From contig JABSOY010000002.1 in assembly GCA_013215385.1 (NCBI GenBank), positions 117,761-181,760 on the forward strand: DNA of 64,000 nucleotides, in the 5' to 3' direction. Under the pieces are notes generated by a model. It was given only the letters and a program-made list of their open reading frames with translations. It had not been told where the DNA came from and ran no database searches. The first letter of the stretch is position 1. Each line of letters starts with the position of its first letter. The position numbers and the translations under genes are program-made. Origin of the DNA: Colwellia sp. GTDB taxonomy: Bacteria > Pseudomonadota > Gammaproteobacteria > Enterobacterales > Alteromonadaceae. Below, piece by piece: positions 8,063 through 18,588 of this stretch.

Positions 8063-10105
8063 TTATTCAATCCCGCAATGACGTAGCAGTGCATCAATTT
8101 CAGGTGCACGACCACGAAAAGCTTTAAACAATTCGCTTGGTTCTTGTGAACCGCCTTTTTCTAAAATATTAGTGAGGAAGTCATTGCCAACTTGTTCATT
8201 AAAAACCCCTTCTTCTTCAAAGCGGCTAAAAGCATCGGCAGACAACACTTCTGCCCATTTGTAGCTGTAATAACCAGCAGAATAACCACCACCAAAAATG
8301 TGACCAAAGCTATGTTGAAAACGATTAAAATCAGCGGCTTTCACCACTGAATATTCATTACGAACTTGGTTTAATGTTTCTTGAATATAGTTGCTATGCT
8401 GATTTTCAGGCTGGTAATCTCTATGCATTTTAAAGTCAAAAATACTGAATTCTAATTGACGTAACATTTGCATCGCTGATTGATAATTTTTCGCTGCGAG
8501 CATTTTATCCAGCATGACTTGTGGTAAAGGTTCACCTGTTTCGTAGTGACCTGAAATAAATGCTAAAGCTTCAGGTTGCCAGCACCAGTTTTCTAAAAAC
8601 TGGCTCGGTAACTCAACCGCATCCCAAGGAACCCCATCAATACCTGAAACACCGTTAGCATTAATCTGGGTCAGCATATGGTGAATGCCATGACCAAATT
8701 CATGAAATAAGGTGACCACTTCATCGTGCGTAAATAGCGCAGGTTTGTCGCCAATCGGTTTATTGAAGTTACAGGTTAAGTAAGCAACAGGGTATTGAAT
8801 ATCGCCATTGGCGAGTTCGCGTCGACCTTTACAGTCATCCATCCATGCGCCGCCACGTTTTTTAGCGCGGGCATAGAGATCTAAATAAAAGCTACCCCGT
8901 AAGTTGTTGTCACGGTCGAACACTTCAAAAAACTTCACATCTTTGTGCCAAGTATCAATGTTCGATTTTTCATTGATGGTTAAGCCAAATAAGCGATGAA
9001 CCACTTCAAATAAACCAGAGACTACTTTACTTTCTGGAAAGTAAGGGCGACATTCTTCGTCGGAAATTGCGTAACGACTTTGTTTTAACTTTTCACTGTA
9101 ATAAGGTAAATCCCACGCTTGTAAATCGCTTTGTTTGAACTCTGCTTCAGCAAATTCTTTAACTTCAGTTAAGTCTTGTTGACCCTGTGCTTTTGATTTA
9201 ACCGCAAGGTTCTCTAAGAAATCCAAAACTTCATCGGTAGACGTTGCCATTTTAGTGGCAATAGACTTTTCAGCAAAGTTATTAAAATCTAATAACTGGG
9301 CAAGCTCATGGCGCAACGAGAGTAATTCATTCATTATTTTACTGTTGTCGAATTTACCGGCATTTGGCCCTTGATCAGACGCACGAGTGACGAAACCACG
9401 GTAAAGTTGTTCGCGTAATTTTGCATTGTCGCAATACATCATCACAGGTAGGTAACTTGGAATGTCTAAAGTAAAGATCCAACCTTCTTTCTCTTGCTCT
9501 TTTGCTAATATTGCGGCTGCTTCAATAGCGCTGTCAGGTAAACCGCCAAGCTCATCTTTATGGGTAATATTTACCTGATAAGCATGAGTCGCGTCGAGGA
9601 CGTTATTACCAAACGTTGAGCTGAGTTCAGATAAACGAGTAACCACTTCACCGTAACGTTTTTTGTCTTCATCGCTTAAGGCAATACCTGATAATTTAAA
9701 ATCACGTAAGGCGTTATTAATTACTTTCTTTTGAGCGATATTTAATTGGTTATATTCATCACTATCAGCCAGTTGTAGATAAGCGCTGTATAAACCTTGA
9801 TGTTGACCAACAAAAGTACCGTATTCAGATAGCAGTGGTAAACACGATTCGTAAGCTTCACGTAGTTCATCGCTGTTAACGACTGAATTCATATGAGAAA
9901 CCGGAGACCAGAGTTTGCCTAATACATCATCACTTTCGTCAGTGGGGGTAACTAAGTTAGCCCAAGTAAATGTTTTTTCTTCAAGCACCTTAGCAATCAC
10001 TTTTTTACATGCTGCTATGGCGTGTTCTACTGCAGGTTTTATGTGTTCAGGCTTTATTTGGGAAAAATTCGGTAACGCTGAACCAATTAATAATGGATTG
10101 CTCAT
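8063..10105 (-). CDS. prlC: Oligopeptidase A (M3 metallopeptidase)
   Basis: 680 residues from the ATG that gives MSNPLLIGSALPNF, the usual N-terminus; an in-frame start 20 codons upstream is unlikely. PrlC is a cytoplasmic zinc endopeptidase that degrades short peptides, including cleaved signal peptides. The zinc motif HEFGH is in VVTLFHEFGHGIHHML, with the third ligand Glu downstream in the ELPSQFLENW segment. The C-terminal GHIFGGGYSAGYYSYKWAE segment is typical of M3A enzymes. Single gene, followed by a stem-loop. Confidence 0.95.
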   Translation of the reverse strand: MSNPLLIGSALPNFSQIKPEHIKPAVEHAIAACKKVIAKVLEEKTFTWANLVTPTDESDDVLGKLWSPVSHMNSVVNSDELREAYESCLPLLSEYGTFVGQHQGLYSAYLQLADSDEYNQLNIAQKKVINNALRDFKLSGIALSDEDKKRYGEVVTRLSELSSTFGNNVLDATHAYQVNITHKDELGGLPDSAIEAAAILAKEQEKEGWIFTLDIPSYLPVMMYCDNAKLREQLYRGFVTRASDQGPNAGKFDNSKIMNELLSLRHELAQLLDFNNFAEKSIATKMATSTDEVLDFLENLAVKSKAQGQQDLTEVKEFAEAEFKQSDLQAWDLPYYSEKLKQSRYAISDEECRPYFPESKVVSGLFEVVHRLFGLTINEKSNIDTWHKDVKFFEVFDRDNNLRGSFYLDLYARAKKRGGAWMDDCKGRRELANGDIQYPVAYLTCNFNKPIGDKPALFTHDEVVTLFHEFGHGIHHMLTQINANGVSGIDGVPWDAVELPSQFLENWCWQPEALAFISGHYETGEPLPQVMLDKMLAAKNYQSAMQMLRQLEFSIFDFKMHRDYQPENQHSNYIQETLNQVRNEYSVVKAADFNRFQHSFGHIFGGGYSAGYYSYKWAEVLSADAFSRFEEEGVFNEQVGNDFLTNILEKGGSQEPSELFKAFRGRAPEIDALLRHCGIE

Positions 10106-10375
10106 AATGGTGTATTCTTTAATAAAGGATGATGTAGATGTAAGACCTTTATTGAGCATATTCAAGGCTTGTCATCTTTTTGTTTTCGATCTATTTATTT
10201 TCGTTAAAAAATGTATAGGTAAATAGTTAAAGTTAATCATGTTAATTAATTGTTATTCTTTTATTAAACATATTGTTATGTGGGAAAATCAAAATGATTA
10301 ACGTTTGTTTTGTGAGCAAATAACTTATAATGGAAATTATAGTGTTTTTTCCGTTGATAATTTTATTGGGGTGGT

Positions 10376-13300
10376 ATGTTTCGAACTTTGCATGTCTGGT
10401 TATTGGTGCTCTGCTTAGCGGCAACGATGTTTTTTTCAAACAGTGCTCAGGCTGAAGTAAATAACCTACATTTAGAAAACTTATCTGTTGAGCATGGCTT
10501 GTCACAAGGAACGATTACCTCCATATTCCAAGATAATGAGGGCTTTATTTGGATAGGCACAGAGAATGGCCTAAATATGTACGATGGTTATAGTTTCCGA
10601 AATTTACTTAGCCCAGGTAATAATTTTGATAATTATGTTGTTTACCAAATAATTCAAACTACCGACAAGTTGTTATGGTTAAATATCGTAGGTAAGGGCA
10701 TATACACTTACAATAAACGCACTGATCAATATCAAAAGATTTTAACAACGGATCCTGAAAATAAAGAATACTACCTTATTGATATGGTGGAAGACGACCG
10801 GGATAATGTCTGGATAGCCAGTAATAAAACCATTATTTTATATGATAAAAATACACAAAAAAGTACCCGTGTTTTAGATCTCAGTACAGAGCTAGCCACT
10901 TTTAATCGTATTCATCGCTTACTCTATCATCAAGATATATTATACATAGCGACTCGTGTCGGCATATTTTCCTTAAATGTAAAAACCATGTTGTGGAAGA
11001 AACTCCCTAGCATTATTGCTTCACCACTGGCCTCTGTTGAGTTTGACTCTGCTGGTGCAAATAAAATATTCAATCTACATATCAGTAAAAAAAATCGCTT
11101 ATATATAGGCACAGACTTTGGTATTTACAGTTTAGCTGTCGATAATATAAGCAGCTATATTGCCGATGATTACCCATTATTACCCTATAACGTCATTAAC
11201 GAGTCAATATCAAGCTGGCGCTTTTATCCTGATGGCAATAAATTGTATGTAGGCAGCCATTTAGGTTTGTCAGTGATAAACACCGAAAATGAGGCGACAG
11301 AGTTTCTGTTTGGTTTTAATGATGCCATTGATAATGTTAGTAGTAATATTATTGCTGCATTGCTTAAAGACCGACAAGGTGTTTTTTGGCTAGGGTCTAA
11401 TTCCAACGGTATTTATAAATGGGATCCTAAGCAGGGAAATATAAATAACTTCTATTATAAAAAAAATCAAAAGAATAGTTTATCAGACAATGTGGTTTGG
11501 TCTATTACCGGACGTAAAAAACACCCAGAACAATTATGGGTAGGAACATCAAACGGAATAAATTTGCTGAATAGTGAAACTGAAACTATTGATCATTATT
11601 TAGTGTTAGATAACCCGAAAGGAATTTATCATAGTAGTAATGTTTCTGGCATCTTTGAAAATGAACAACAACAGCTTTGGATATCAACCCTGAAAGGGGT
11701 GAAGCTTTTTGATATTGAAAAAAGAAAATTAATGAATATTCCATATGATCAGGACATTAAAGATATCTTATCGTTACAGCAATATTATTTATATTATGAC
11801 CGTTACAATACCTTGTGGAGTATCAGTGATAAGGGATTTAACCGAATTCTATTAGATACCGGAGAAATAGACCCCTTAACCGAAGTCTCCCAAACTCTCG
11901 GTGAAGATAAGGTGAGTTATGTTTTAGGCTTTTTACCCGACAGCGAAAAAATGCTATTTTTTACCCATAATAGCTTATGGTATTTTGACCTAGCGACACG
12001 AAAAAGCACGTTACTCTATAAACACCCTAATATTAAAGAGGATGATTGGGCATTTGTTGACTCTTGGGTTATCGATCAGCAGGGCGTTTTTTGGTTTGGT
12101 CTTTCTGGACAAGGTTTAATTGGCTTAGACGCCATAACCTTTACGAAAAAATATGTTTATAACAAAAGTAACTCTATTGTTGATCAACATGTTTATGGTT
12201 TATTAATTGATAAATCCGGTGATATTTGGTTTTCTAGTCACAATGGTATTTACACCCTAGATCATCAAACTCATGAGATTCGTAATTTTGGTATTCAAGA
12301 CGGCTTATCGGCAAAAGAGTTTAATAGTGATGCTTATCATTCACTTGACAACAAACTGTTTGTTTATGGTTCCATTAATGGCTTGAGTATTTTTGACCCA
12401 CTTACCCTCAAGAATTCTTATAACGACATTACTTTAACCGTACATGCGACTAATGTTCACATCTTATCTCGAGATTTATCTTTACCCTCTATGTTAAATA
12501 GCGGCAAAACCATTCACTTACATCACGATGATGTCGGGGTTAGAGTTGATTTTTCACCGTTAACCTATTCAAAAAGAAATATACTTTTTGAATACAAGTT
12601 AAGTGGTGTTGATAATGTTACTTACCCAATAACGACTGAAAATTATATTACCTTCCCAAGCTTGCCTTCAGGTGAGCACCGTTTAGAAGTTAGGGTAAAA
12701 TTTGCCGGAACTAAACAGTATTCTGAACGTTTTATCATCAACTTTAACGTTGATTATGCGTTATGGTCATCGCCACTGGCTTATTTAATTTATAGCGTGC
12801 TCTTTTTTACTCTATTAATATTTTGGTTTGCAAAACGTCGACAACATACCCGTTTATTACTCGCGGCACATGAAGAAGTTAAATATCGTGAGAACCGTTT
12901 GCAATTGGCATTAACGGGAAGTAACAGCGAGGTCTGGGATTGGCAAAGTAGCAATAATTTAATGTTTGCCAAAAGAGCCTGTGACGAATTAGGTTATAGC
13001 GATTATAAATACTCATACAGTTTTGAAAAACATTTGGCATTGATTCATCAAGATGAACGAGAAATGTTTCATTTACGCTGGTTGCAATTTTTAGAGTTTG
13101 CGGATTTAAACGAAAGTTTTTCATGCAGCTACAGAATGAAAAAAGCAAATGGTCAATGGTTGTGGTTTAAAGATTTAGGTAAAATTGTCGCTACGGATAT
13201 AAAAGGCAAGGCTACCAGAATAACTGGGGCATATACCAATATTACTCAGTCAATCGTTGATGCTGAACGGGCCAGGTTTTATGGTGAAGCCTTTAAGAAA

Positions 13301-14950
13301 ACTAAAGATTGGGTGCTGATTATTAGCGACAATTTTAGTCGGGTTATTGCCAATGAATCAGTAAGAGAAGTTTTTGACTGGCAAGAAGAAGAATTTGCTT
13401 TTGACGCCGAGTTATTTGGTTTAAGTAAACAGCGCTTTAATTTTTATCTTAAATTATTTACCCATTTAAAAGCCGGTGATGATTGGCGTGGCGAAGAGTT
13501 GATACAAAATAAAGAGGGTCAAGAGTTCCATGTAATTTTAACTGTGAATGCTAACATTAACGAAGCGACCGGTAGTATATATTTTGTTTGTATCTTTACC
13601 GATATAACCGCACAAAAGCATGCGGAAAAAGAGCTGAGATACTTAGCGAACTACGATCACTTAACCGGGTTACCTAATCGTTCCTTATTATTAGATCGCA
13701 TTCAACATGCTATGGATTACTCGGCAAGAATGTCGAAACCAATAGCCTTGTTTTTTATCGATTTAGACCGTTTTAAACAAGTGAATGACTCATTAGGACA
13801 TGATTGCGGAGATCAACTCTTACAGGAAGTTTCGCGGCGTCTTACTAACATATTACGCGTGGATGATACTATTGCACGTATAGGTGGGGACGAATTCGTT
13901 GTGCTACTTGAATCTTTTCGTGGCAATAGCCAGTTAGGAAATATTGCCCAGAAAATAATATCCTCTATTAGTGAACCAGTAGAGTTAAACGATAATATCG
14001 TTAGCATTGGTGCCAGTATTGGCATTGCTCTTTACCCCGACGATGCAAAAGATAGCGACGAATTATTACGAAATGCGGATGTCGCTATGTACCATTCAAA
14101 ACAGCTAGGTCGTAATGTTTTCCAGTTTTTTACGCCGCGGATGAATACAGAGGCCAGTCAACGATTAGCCGCAGAATCTGCGCTTAAGCTCGCTCATGAG
14201 AATGATGAGTTTTTTAATCATTATCAACCGATTATTGATTCTTACCAAGGAAAAGCAATAGGTGCCGAATTACTTTTACGTTGGCAAAGTAAAGATGGCT
14301 TAATATCGCCGAATAACTTCATTCCACTTTCTGAAGATTTAGGGCTAATAATATCAATGACCGAAGCTGCAATTTTACGCGGTGTGGTAGCGTTGAAAGA
14401 ATGGCGAGAAATTCGCCCGACTATGTATTTATCGATTAACCTGTCAGCGCAACATTTTTTAAAAGACGACTTGATTACGTATTTGAAAAACATACTCCAT
14501 ATTCATAAATTACCCGCTGAAGCCTTAAAATTCGAAGTGACAGAAAGTATGCTTATTTCCGACCCTGATAAAGCGATAGCAACTATGCAAGCGCTAGATA
14601 AATTAGGTGTGGTCTTGGCATTAGACGATTTTGGTACCGGCTATTCGTCACTTTCTTATTTAAAAAAACTCCCTTTGAAAATATTGAAAATTGACCGCAG
14701 TTTTATCTCTGGTATTGGCATCAATACGGCGGATGAAGCCATTGTTGAAGCCATCTTGGCGTTAGCAAAAAGTTTAAAAATGATTTGTATTGCTGAAGGG
14801 GTGGAAAATCAAAAACAATTGAAATTTTTAGGCCGTAAACACTGTCATCTTATTCAAGGTTTTTTATACAGTAAACCCGTTGACAGCAATAAAATTATAG
14901 AATATTTACAAGCTGATACTATTGAGGTACAAACAAATAAGCCAGAATAA
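10376..14950 (+). CDS. Propeller-sensor, PAS, GGDEF-EAL cyclic-di-GMP protein
   Basis: 1524 residues. Order: signal peptide (about 1-27), periplasmic two-component-type beta-propeller repeats (about 30-690; repeated IWIGTENGL-like and DNVWIAS-like blades), a Y_Y_Y domain (about 715-790), one transmembrane helix (about 800-820), two PAS domains (about 850-1085), GGDEF and EAL. The GGDEF motif is intact (RIGGDEFVVL, near 1170), so diguanylate cyclase activity is plausible. The EAL signature reads ELL near 1296, with Asn in SINLSAQHF, DDFGTGYSSL and IAEGVEN kept, so phosphodiesterase activity is also plausible. It probably couples an extracellular ligand, perhaps a glycan fragment, to c-di-GMP. 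Monocistronic. Confidence 0.93.
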   Translation: MFRTLHVWLLVLCLAATMFFSNSAQAEVNNLHLENLSVEHGLSQGTITSIFQDNEGFIWIGTENGLNMYDGYSFRNLLSPGNNFDNYVVYQIIQTTDKLLWLNIVGKGIYTYNKRTDQYQKILTTDPENKEYYLIDMVEDDRDNVWIASNKTIILYDKNTQKSTRVLDLSTELATFNRIHRLLYHQDILYIATRVGIFSLNVKTMLWKKLPSIIASPLASVEFDSAGANKIFNLHISKKNRLYIGTDFGIYSLAVDNISSYIADDYPLLPYNVINESISSWRFYPDGNKLYVGSHLGLSVINTENEATEFLFGFNDAIDNVSSNIIAALLKDRQGVFWLGSNSNGIYKWDPKQGNINNFYYKKNQKNSLSDNVVWSITGRKKHPEQLWVGTSNGINLLNSETETIDHYLVLDNPKGIYHSSNVSGIFENEQQQLWISTLKGVKLFDIEKRKLMNIPYDQDIKDILSLQQYYLYYDRYNTLWSISDKGFNRILLDTGEIDPLTEVSQTLGEDKVSYVLGFLPDSEKMLFFTHNSLWYFDLATRKSTLLYKHPNIKEDDWAFVDSWVIDQQGVFWFGLSGQGLIGLDAITFTKKYVYNKSNSIVDQHVYGLLIDKSGDIWFSSHNGIYTLDHQTHEIRNFGIQDGLSAKEFNSDAYHSLDNKLFVYGSINGLSIFDPLTLKNSYNDITLTVHATNVHILSRDLSLPSMLNSGKTIHLHHDDVGVRVDFSPLTYSKRNILFEYKLSGVDNVTYPITTENYITFPSLPSGEHRLEVRVKFAGTKQYSERFIINFNVDYALWSSPLAYLIYSVLFFTLLIFWFAKRRQHTRLLLAAHEEVKYRENRLQLALTGSNSEVWDWQSSNNLMFAKRACDELGYSDYKYSYSFEKHLALIHQDEREMFHLRWLQFLEFADLNESFSCSYRMKKANGQWLWFKDLGKIVATDIKGKATRITGAYTNITQSIVDAERARFYGEAFKKTKDWVLIISDNFSRVIANESVREVFDWQEEEFAFDAELFGLSKQRFNFYLKLFTHLKAGDDWRGEELIQNKEGQEFHVILTVNANINEATGSIYFVCIFTDITAQKHAEKELRYLANYDHLTGLPNRSLLLDRIQHAMDYSARMSKPIALFFIDLDRFKQVNDSLGHDCGDQLLQEVSRRLTNILRVDDTIARIGGDEFVVLLESFRGNSQLGNIAQKIISSISEPVELNDNIVSIGASIGIALYPDDAKDSDELLRNADVAMYHSKQLGRNVFQFFTPRMNTEASQRLAAESALKLAHENDEFFNHYQPIIDSYQGKAIGAELLLRWQSKDGLISPNNFIPLSEDLGLIISMTEAAILRGVVALKEWREIRPTMYLSINLSAQHFLKDDLITYLKNILHIHKLPAEALKFEVTESMLISDPDKAIATMQALDKLGVVLALDDFGTGYSSLSYLKKLPLKILKIDRSFISGIGINTADEAIVEAILALAKSLKMICIAEGVENQKQLKFLGRKHCHLIQGFLYSKPVDSNKIIEYLQADTIEVQTNKPE

Positions 14951-15019
14951 AGTGTTACCTTGAATAATAGCTATTTTAACCTTATATCTAACCTAACTCC
15001 CATATTCTAGGAATAACCT

Positions 15020-16375
15020 ATGACTCAACATTTTGACTTTCTTGCCATTGGCGCAGGAAGTGGCGGCATCGCATCAGCAAATCGCGCCGCAAAACACGGT
15101 AAAAGAGCGGTAGTAATCGAAGCAAAACATATTGGCGGAACCTGTGTAAACGTAGGTTGTGTTCCTAAAAAAGCTATGTGGTATGCCGGACAAATAGCTG
15201 ACGCTTTACATTACGCGGCAGATTATGGTTTTAAAGCACCGTTACAGGATTTTGATTGGGCAACACTCGTTAAAAACCGTGAGGCTTATATTGAGCGTAT
15301 TCATGCGGCTTATGCACGAGGGTTTGCCAGTAACGATGTTACTGTGATCAAGGGGTTTGCTAAATTTATCAATAAAAATACCGTTGAAGTCAACGGCGAA
15401 CTGATTACCGCCGACCATATTGTGATTGCAACGGGCGGACGTCCAAGTATTCCAAATATTGAAGGTGCAGAATACGGTATTGATTCTGATGGTTTTTTTG
15501 CCTTAACAGAACAACCTAAAAGTGTTGCGGTTATTGGTGCGGGTTATATTGCAGTAGAACTAGCAGGTGTATTTAATGCGTTAGGGACAAAGTCGCATTT
15601 ATTAGTGCGTAAAGAAAAGCCATTACGTGCGTTTGATGACATGCTTAGTGATACCTTAGTTGAACAAATGGCAAAGCATGGTCCGACACTACATACCCAA
15701 AGTACTCCGAAGCGTATCGAAAAGCATGAAAACGGTCAATTAACCGTTCATTTAGAAAGTGGAAAATCTGTTGGCCCGGTTGACGCTTTAATTTGGGCGA
15801 TTGGCCGTAATCCTGCAACAGATAACATTAACCTTGCAGCGGCTGGCGTAGAAATTAATGAACGTGGTTTTATTCCAACCGACAAATATCAAAATACCAA
15901 TGTCGAAGGTATTTATGCGGTGGGCGACAATACTGGCCGTGCACAATTAACGCCAGTGGCTGTTGCTGCAGGTCGGCGTTTGTGTGAGCGTTTATTCAAC
16001 AATAAACCTTATGAACATTTAGATTACTCAAATATAGCTACGGTAGTTTTTAGCCACCCAGTTATTGGTACGGTCGGTTTGTCAGAAAAAGAAGCCATTG
16101 CTGAATACGGTGAAGCACAGGTGAAAGTCTATAATTCACAATTTACCGCTTTGTATCAAGCGATTACTGAAGACTATCGCGACCCAACGCGTATGAAACT
16201 AATTTGTGTGGGTAAAGAAGAAAAAATAGTGGGTATTCATAGCATTGGTTTTGGTAGTGATGAGTTACTACAAGGCTTTTCGGTAGCGATGAAAATGGGC
16301 GCGACTAAAGCTGATTTCGATAATACGGTCGCTATTCACCCGACGAGTGCTGAAGAGTTTGTTACCCTAGGTTAA
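15020..16375 (+). CDS. gor: Glutathione-disulfide reductase
   Basis: 451 residues, matching E. coli Gor (450). The flavoenzyme uses NADPH to reduce glutathione disulfide in the cytoplasm. FAD-binding [14 protein letters not shown] is at the N-terminus; the redox disulfide is in [13 protein letters not shown] near residues 41-53; the NADPH-binding [12 protein letters not shown] is near 174-185 with an Arg shortly after ([10 protein letters not shown]); the C-terminal [12 protein letters not shown] carries the active-site His/Glu. It is followed by a clear terminator at 16422-16468. Confidence 0.96.
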   Translation: MTQHFDFLAIGAGSGGIASANRAAKHGKRAVVIEAKHIGGTCVNVGCVPKKAMWYAGQIADALHYAADYGFKAPLQDFDWATLVKNREAYIERIHAAYARGFASNDVTVIKGFAKFINKNTVEVNGELITADHIVIATGGRPSIPNIEGAEYGIDSDGFFALTEQPKSVAVIGAGYIAVELAGVFNALGTKSHLLVRKEKPLRAFDDMLSDTLVEQMAKHGPTLHTQSTPKRIEKHENGQLTVHLESGKSVGPVDALIWAIGRNPATDNINLAAAGVEINERGFIPTDKYQNTNVEGIYAVGDNTGRAQLTPVAVAAGRRLCERLFNNKPYEHLDYSNIATVVFSHPVIGTVGLSEKEAIAEYGEAQVKVYNSQFTALYQAITEDYRDPTRMKLICVGKEEKIVGIHSIGFGSDELLQGFSVAMKMGATKADFDNTVAIHPTSAEEFVTLG

Positions 16376-16421
16376 TAACTCTGCTTAGGAAACGCTAAAG
16401 GGTAACATTGATTATTTTAAC

Positions 16422-16468
16422 AACGGGATAAATCTTAATTTTTTAAATAAATTAAGGTTTATCCCGTT
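16422..16468 (+). terminator. gor terminator, copy 1 of a repeated hairpin
   Basis: AACGGGATAAA pairs with TTTATCCCGTT across an AT-rich centre, followed by TTGTTT. It closely resembles the hairpins at 17331-17373 and 19520-19568, which differ mainly by reading AACGAG. The rest of the 339-bp gap up to the lectin gene holds only promoter-like AT-rich sequence. Confidence 0.75.
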
Positions 16469-16713
16469 TTGTTTGAGCGATCAATACTGAATAATGGAAT
16501 ATACAAAACGGCATATTGGCCAAAAAATAAAATGACACGATAGATAATGGATATCGTTCACCACTGTTAACCTAAATCAATATAATAATTATCACACGAA
16601 GATTTTTCTATTTCAAATCGATGTATTTGACCCTCCATTATATGCCTGTTAGGATGCCAATCTTACAATTGATTAACATATAAATAACAATATACAAACA
16701 AGGATGAGATAAA

Positions 16714-17322
16714 ATGAAAAAAATATTACCATTACTTCCATTACTTCCATTACTACTATTATCAGTCGTAGCTGAAGGTGCTGAAGGTGCTGGGGGTCAT
16801 ATTGTTGAATTTCAAAATAAAATGTTGGCACCACAAAAGTTAATATGTATAGATGGGAAGGGTTCTACGTCAAAAGCTTGGAAGAATCAAAATGTTCAGT
16901 CTTATTACTGTGATAAAGGCCCTGATCAAAGATTTGAACTATGGCGTGACGGGAAAGCTTTAAGTGCTTTTGAGTTAGGTTTGAGTAGTGGTCCTTTCGG
17001 GACAAAGAATATTCAGGAATATGATCATTACGGTAAAGAGTTATGGTTTGAAATACGACCAACTTATCAGTCTACTGGCTCAGCTCCACTGTGTTTAGAT
17101 GTCAAAGGCTATTCTGGTGGTAAAGGAAAAAATGTGCAGTTCTGGACATGTCAAAATTTACCTGATCAAAAATGGAAAATGATGCCAGATGGTCGATTGA
17201 TTAATAAGCAACAAGGTATGTGTTTAGATATTAAAGGCTACAATGGAGCTTCTAAACGAAATATGAAGCTTTGGACTTGTGATTTTTATCTTGATCAGCA
17301 TTGGTTTGCCGTTAATACTTAA
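16714..17322 (+). CDS. Secreted ricin-type beta-trefoil lectin domain protein
   Basis: 202 residues. The signal peptide is simple in sequence (LPLLPLLPLLLLS, from a repeated 9-base unit) and ends near AEGAEGAGG. The rest is a ricin B-like trefoil with QxW-type repeats: CLDVKGYSGGKGKNVQFWTC, then DQKW, then CLDIKGYNG with MKLWTC and DQHW. The first repeat is divergent (CIDGKG, DQRFELW). No catalytic domain is attached, so it is probably a carbohydrate-binding secreted protein. It sits between two copies of the same terminator and next to broken genes, suggesting it arrived by insertion between gor and ilvE. Confidence 0.85.
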   Translation: MKKILPLLPLLPLLLLSVVAEGAEGAGGHIVEFQNKMLAPQKLICIDGKGSTSKAWKNQNVQSYYCDKGPDQRFELWRDGKALSAFELGLSSGPFGTKNIQEYDHYGKELWFEIRPTYQSTGSAPLCLDVKGYSGGKGKNVQFWTCQNLPDQKWKMMPDGRLINKQQGMCLDIKGYNGASKRNMKLWTCDFYLDQHWFAVNT

Positions 17323-17330
17323 TTTTTAAC

Positions 17331-17373
17331 AACGAGATAAACCTCTATTTTTATAAATTAAGGTTTATCTCTT
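17331..17373 (+). terminator. Lectin-gene terminator, copy 2 of the repeated hairpin
   Basis: AACGAGATAAACCT pairs with AGGTTTATCTCTT around an AT-rich loop. Together with the following ilvE fragment it duplicates the arrangement at 19520-19735. Confidence 0.7.
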
Positions 17374-17430
17374 AGCGCTTTAATAATCTGCCATGAAGGA
17401 TTATTTAAATAAATTGCCGAGTGAGGCTTT

Positions 17431-17534
17431 TCATTCAACAGACTCAATCCAACCAAATTTATCTTCACGGTTACCATGTTGAATGCCGGTTAATTTATCA
17501 TATAAATGCTTGGCAACCGCTCCCGTTTGATTGT
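17431..17534 (-). pseudogene. Fragment of the ilvE 3' end
   Basis: The minus-strand translation ends in NNQTGAVAKHLYDKLTGIQ and REDKFGWIESVE, almost identical to the C-terminus of the intact ilvE at 19631-20695 (NNQTGAVAKHLYDELTGIQ ... REDKFGWIEAI). Similarity stops abruptly at about 17534, where it joins an unrelated broken gene. The downstream terminator is duplicated with it. This is a broken second copy, not a functional transaminase. Confidence 0.88.
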
Positions 17535-18164
17535 TGATGAAAACGATAATCTCCAGCGACAAATAGTGAAGATAAAAAATCCTCTGCGGAACCATTGAAT
17601 TCAAAATAATCACCTTTTGCTGGCAAACTTGATCGTAATGGCTGCTTTTCTGGAAAATATTGTACCGCGTACAACAATGGAGAACTTCTCGTCTTCATCA
17701 CTCATGCTATTAAATGGCAAAATTAATGAGGTTATGCCTGGCCAATGTATAAATTTACTATCAAAAATAGGCAACATAGTGCCAACAACTAACGGACTGA
17801 GTGAGCTATTTTTTAATTTAGTCAATTGATAGCGCAAATAGATATCTTGCTCTGGGGCGTGATTTAATGCGTATATTAATTCATTATCTGTTGTTTCAAT
17901 TGTAGTGTTAGCACTTAATGATGTTAATTGCTTAACGCCCAAATGTGCAGTTGTTGCGCCCCCCAGCTTCTTGGTAGTAATAAAAATGTCTTACCGGTAA
18001 TATCTGCCTTTAAAATGGATATTAATAAAATAGTGCTTCTTCTGCGCTTCATATTCTATCTCATAGTTGAGTTTAAAATGATATGCAGTTTCTAAAGGAC
18101 CATCCTTTGCTGAAACATTGAAAATGAGAGATATTAATATGAAATATAGGATGATTTTAATCAT
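17535..18164 (-). pseudogene. Broken secreted-protein gene, possibly M61-peptidase-like
   Basis: From an ATG at 18162-18164 the reading gives a signal peptide (MIKIILYFILISLIFNVSA) and then YHFKLNYEIEYEAQKKHYF before the first stop. The protein-like sequence continues in other frames through GKTFLLLPRSWG, ELIYALNHAPEQDIYLRYQL and KGDYFEFNGSAEDFLSSLF. At least two frameshifts are needed. The pattern of a beta-rich N-terminal domain with a P-x-W-like segment is reminiscent of M61 glycyl-aminopeptidase relatives, but this is a weak resemblance. It is cut off at the ilvE fragment, so its C-terminal part is gone. Confidence 0.65.
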
Positions 18165-18217
18165 CTCAGTTTGGACATTCCTGGTTCAGTCGCTAGATTC
18201 ACAACTTGGTTATTGTA

Positions 18218-18370
18218 TTATTTAAGTATGTCACGATACATGTTATGAGTATGTTTTGTAAGTGTTTTAAATCTAGCTTTAGTTTGCAATGCTTGATGAA
18301 AAAAAGGTAAACAGCTCCCGTAAAATCCTGCCTTGGGGCTTGTCATTTTAATGTCGACTTTATGAATCAT
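18218..18370 (-). CDS. Possible 50-codon ORF, unknown
   Basis: An ORF from ATG at 18368-18370 to TAA at 18218-18220 contains GFYGSCLPFFHQALQTKARF and ends NMYRDILK. The residue mix is protein-like and basic. There is no good ribosome-binding sequence and it lies among broken genes, so it may be part of a decayed gene or an interspersed element. The remaining 220 bases up to the outer-membrane protein gene hold only a degenerate copy of the repeated hairpin near 18455-18500. Confidence 0.2.
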   Translation of the reverse strand: MIHKVDIKMTSPKAGFYGSCLPFFHQALQTKARFKTLTKHTHNMYRDILK

Positions 18371-18588
18371 GGTGTTGTAGAGGAGCGATTTTTTCAGGGT
18401 TAAATGTCAAGAGTAAGTTCGTTATTCTCAATTCAGGTGAGAGGCATATTTAAATAATGAGATAGTCTTGATTTTTTAAATGAATTAATATTGTTCTTTT
18501 TAAAGTACTTTTTATAAATTTTTAAATAAAATAGGGCAACAGTCTTTCAACTATAACCCTAATGATTGATTTATGAATGCGCTATTAA

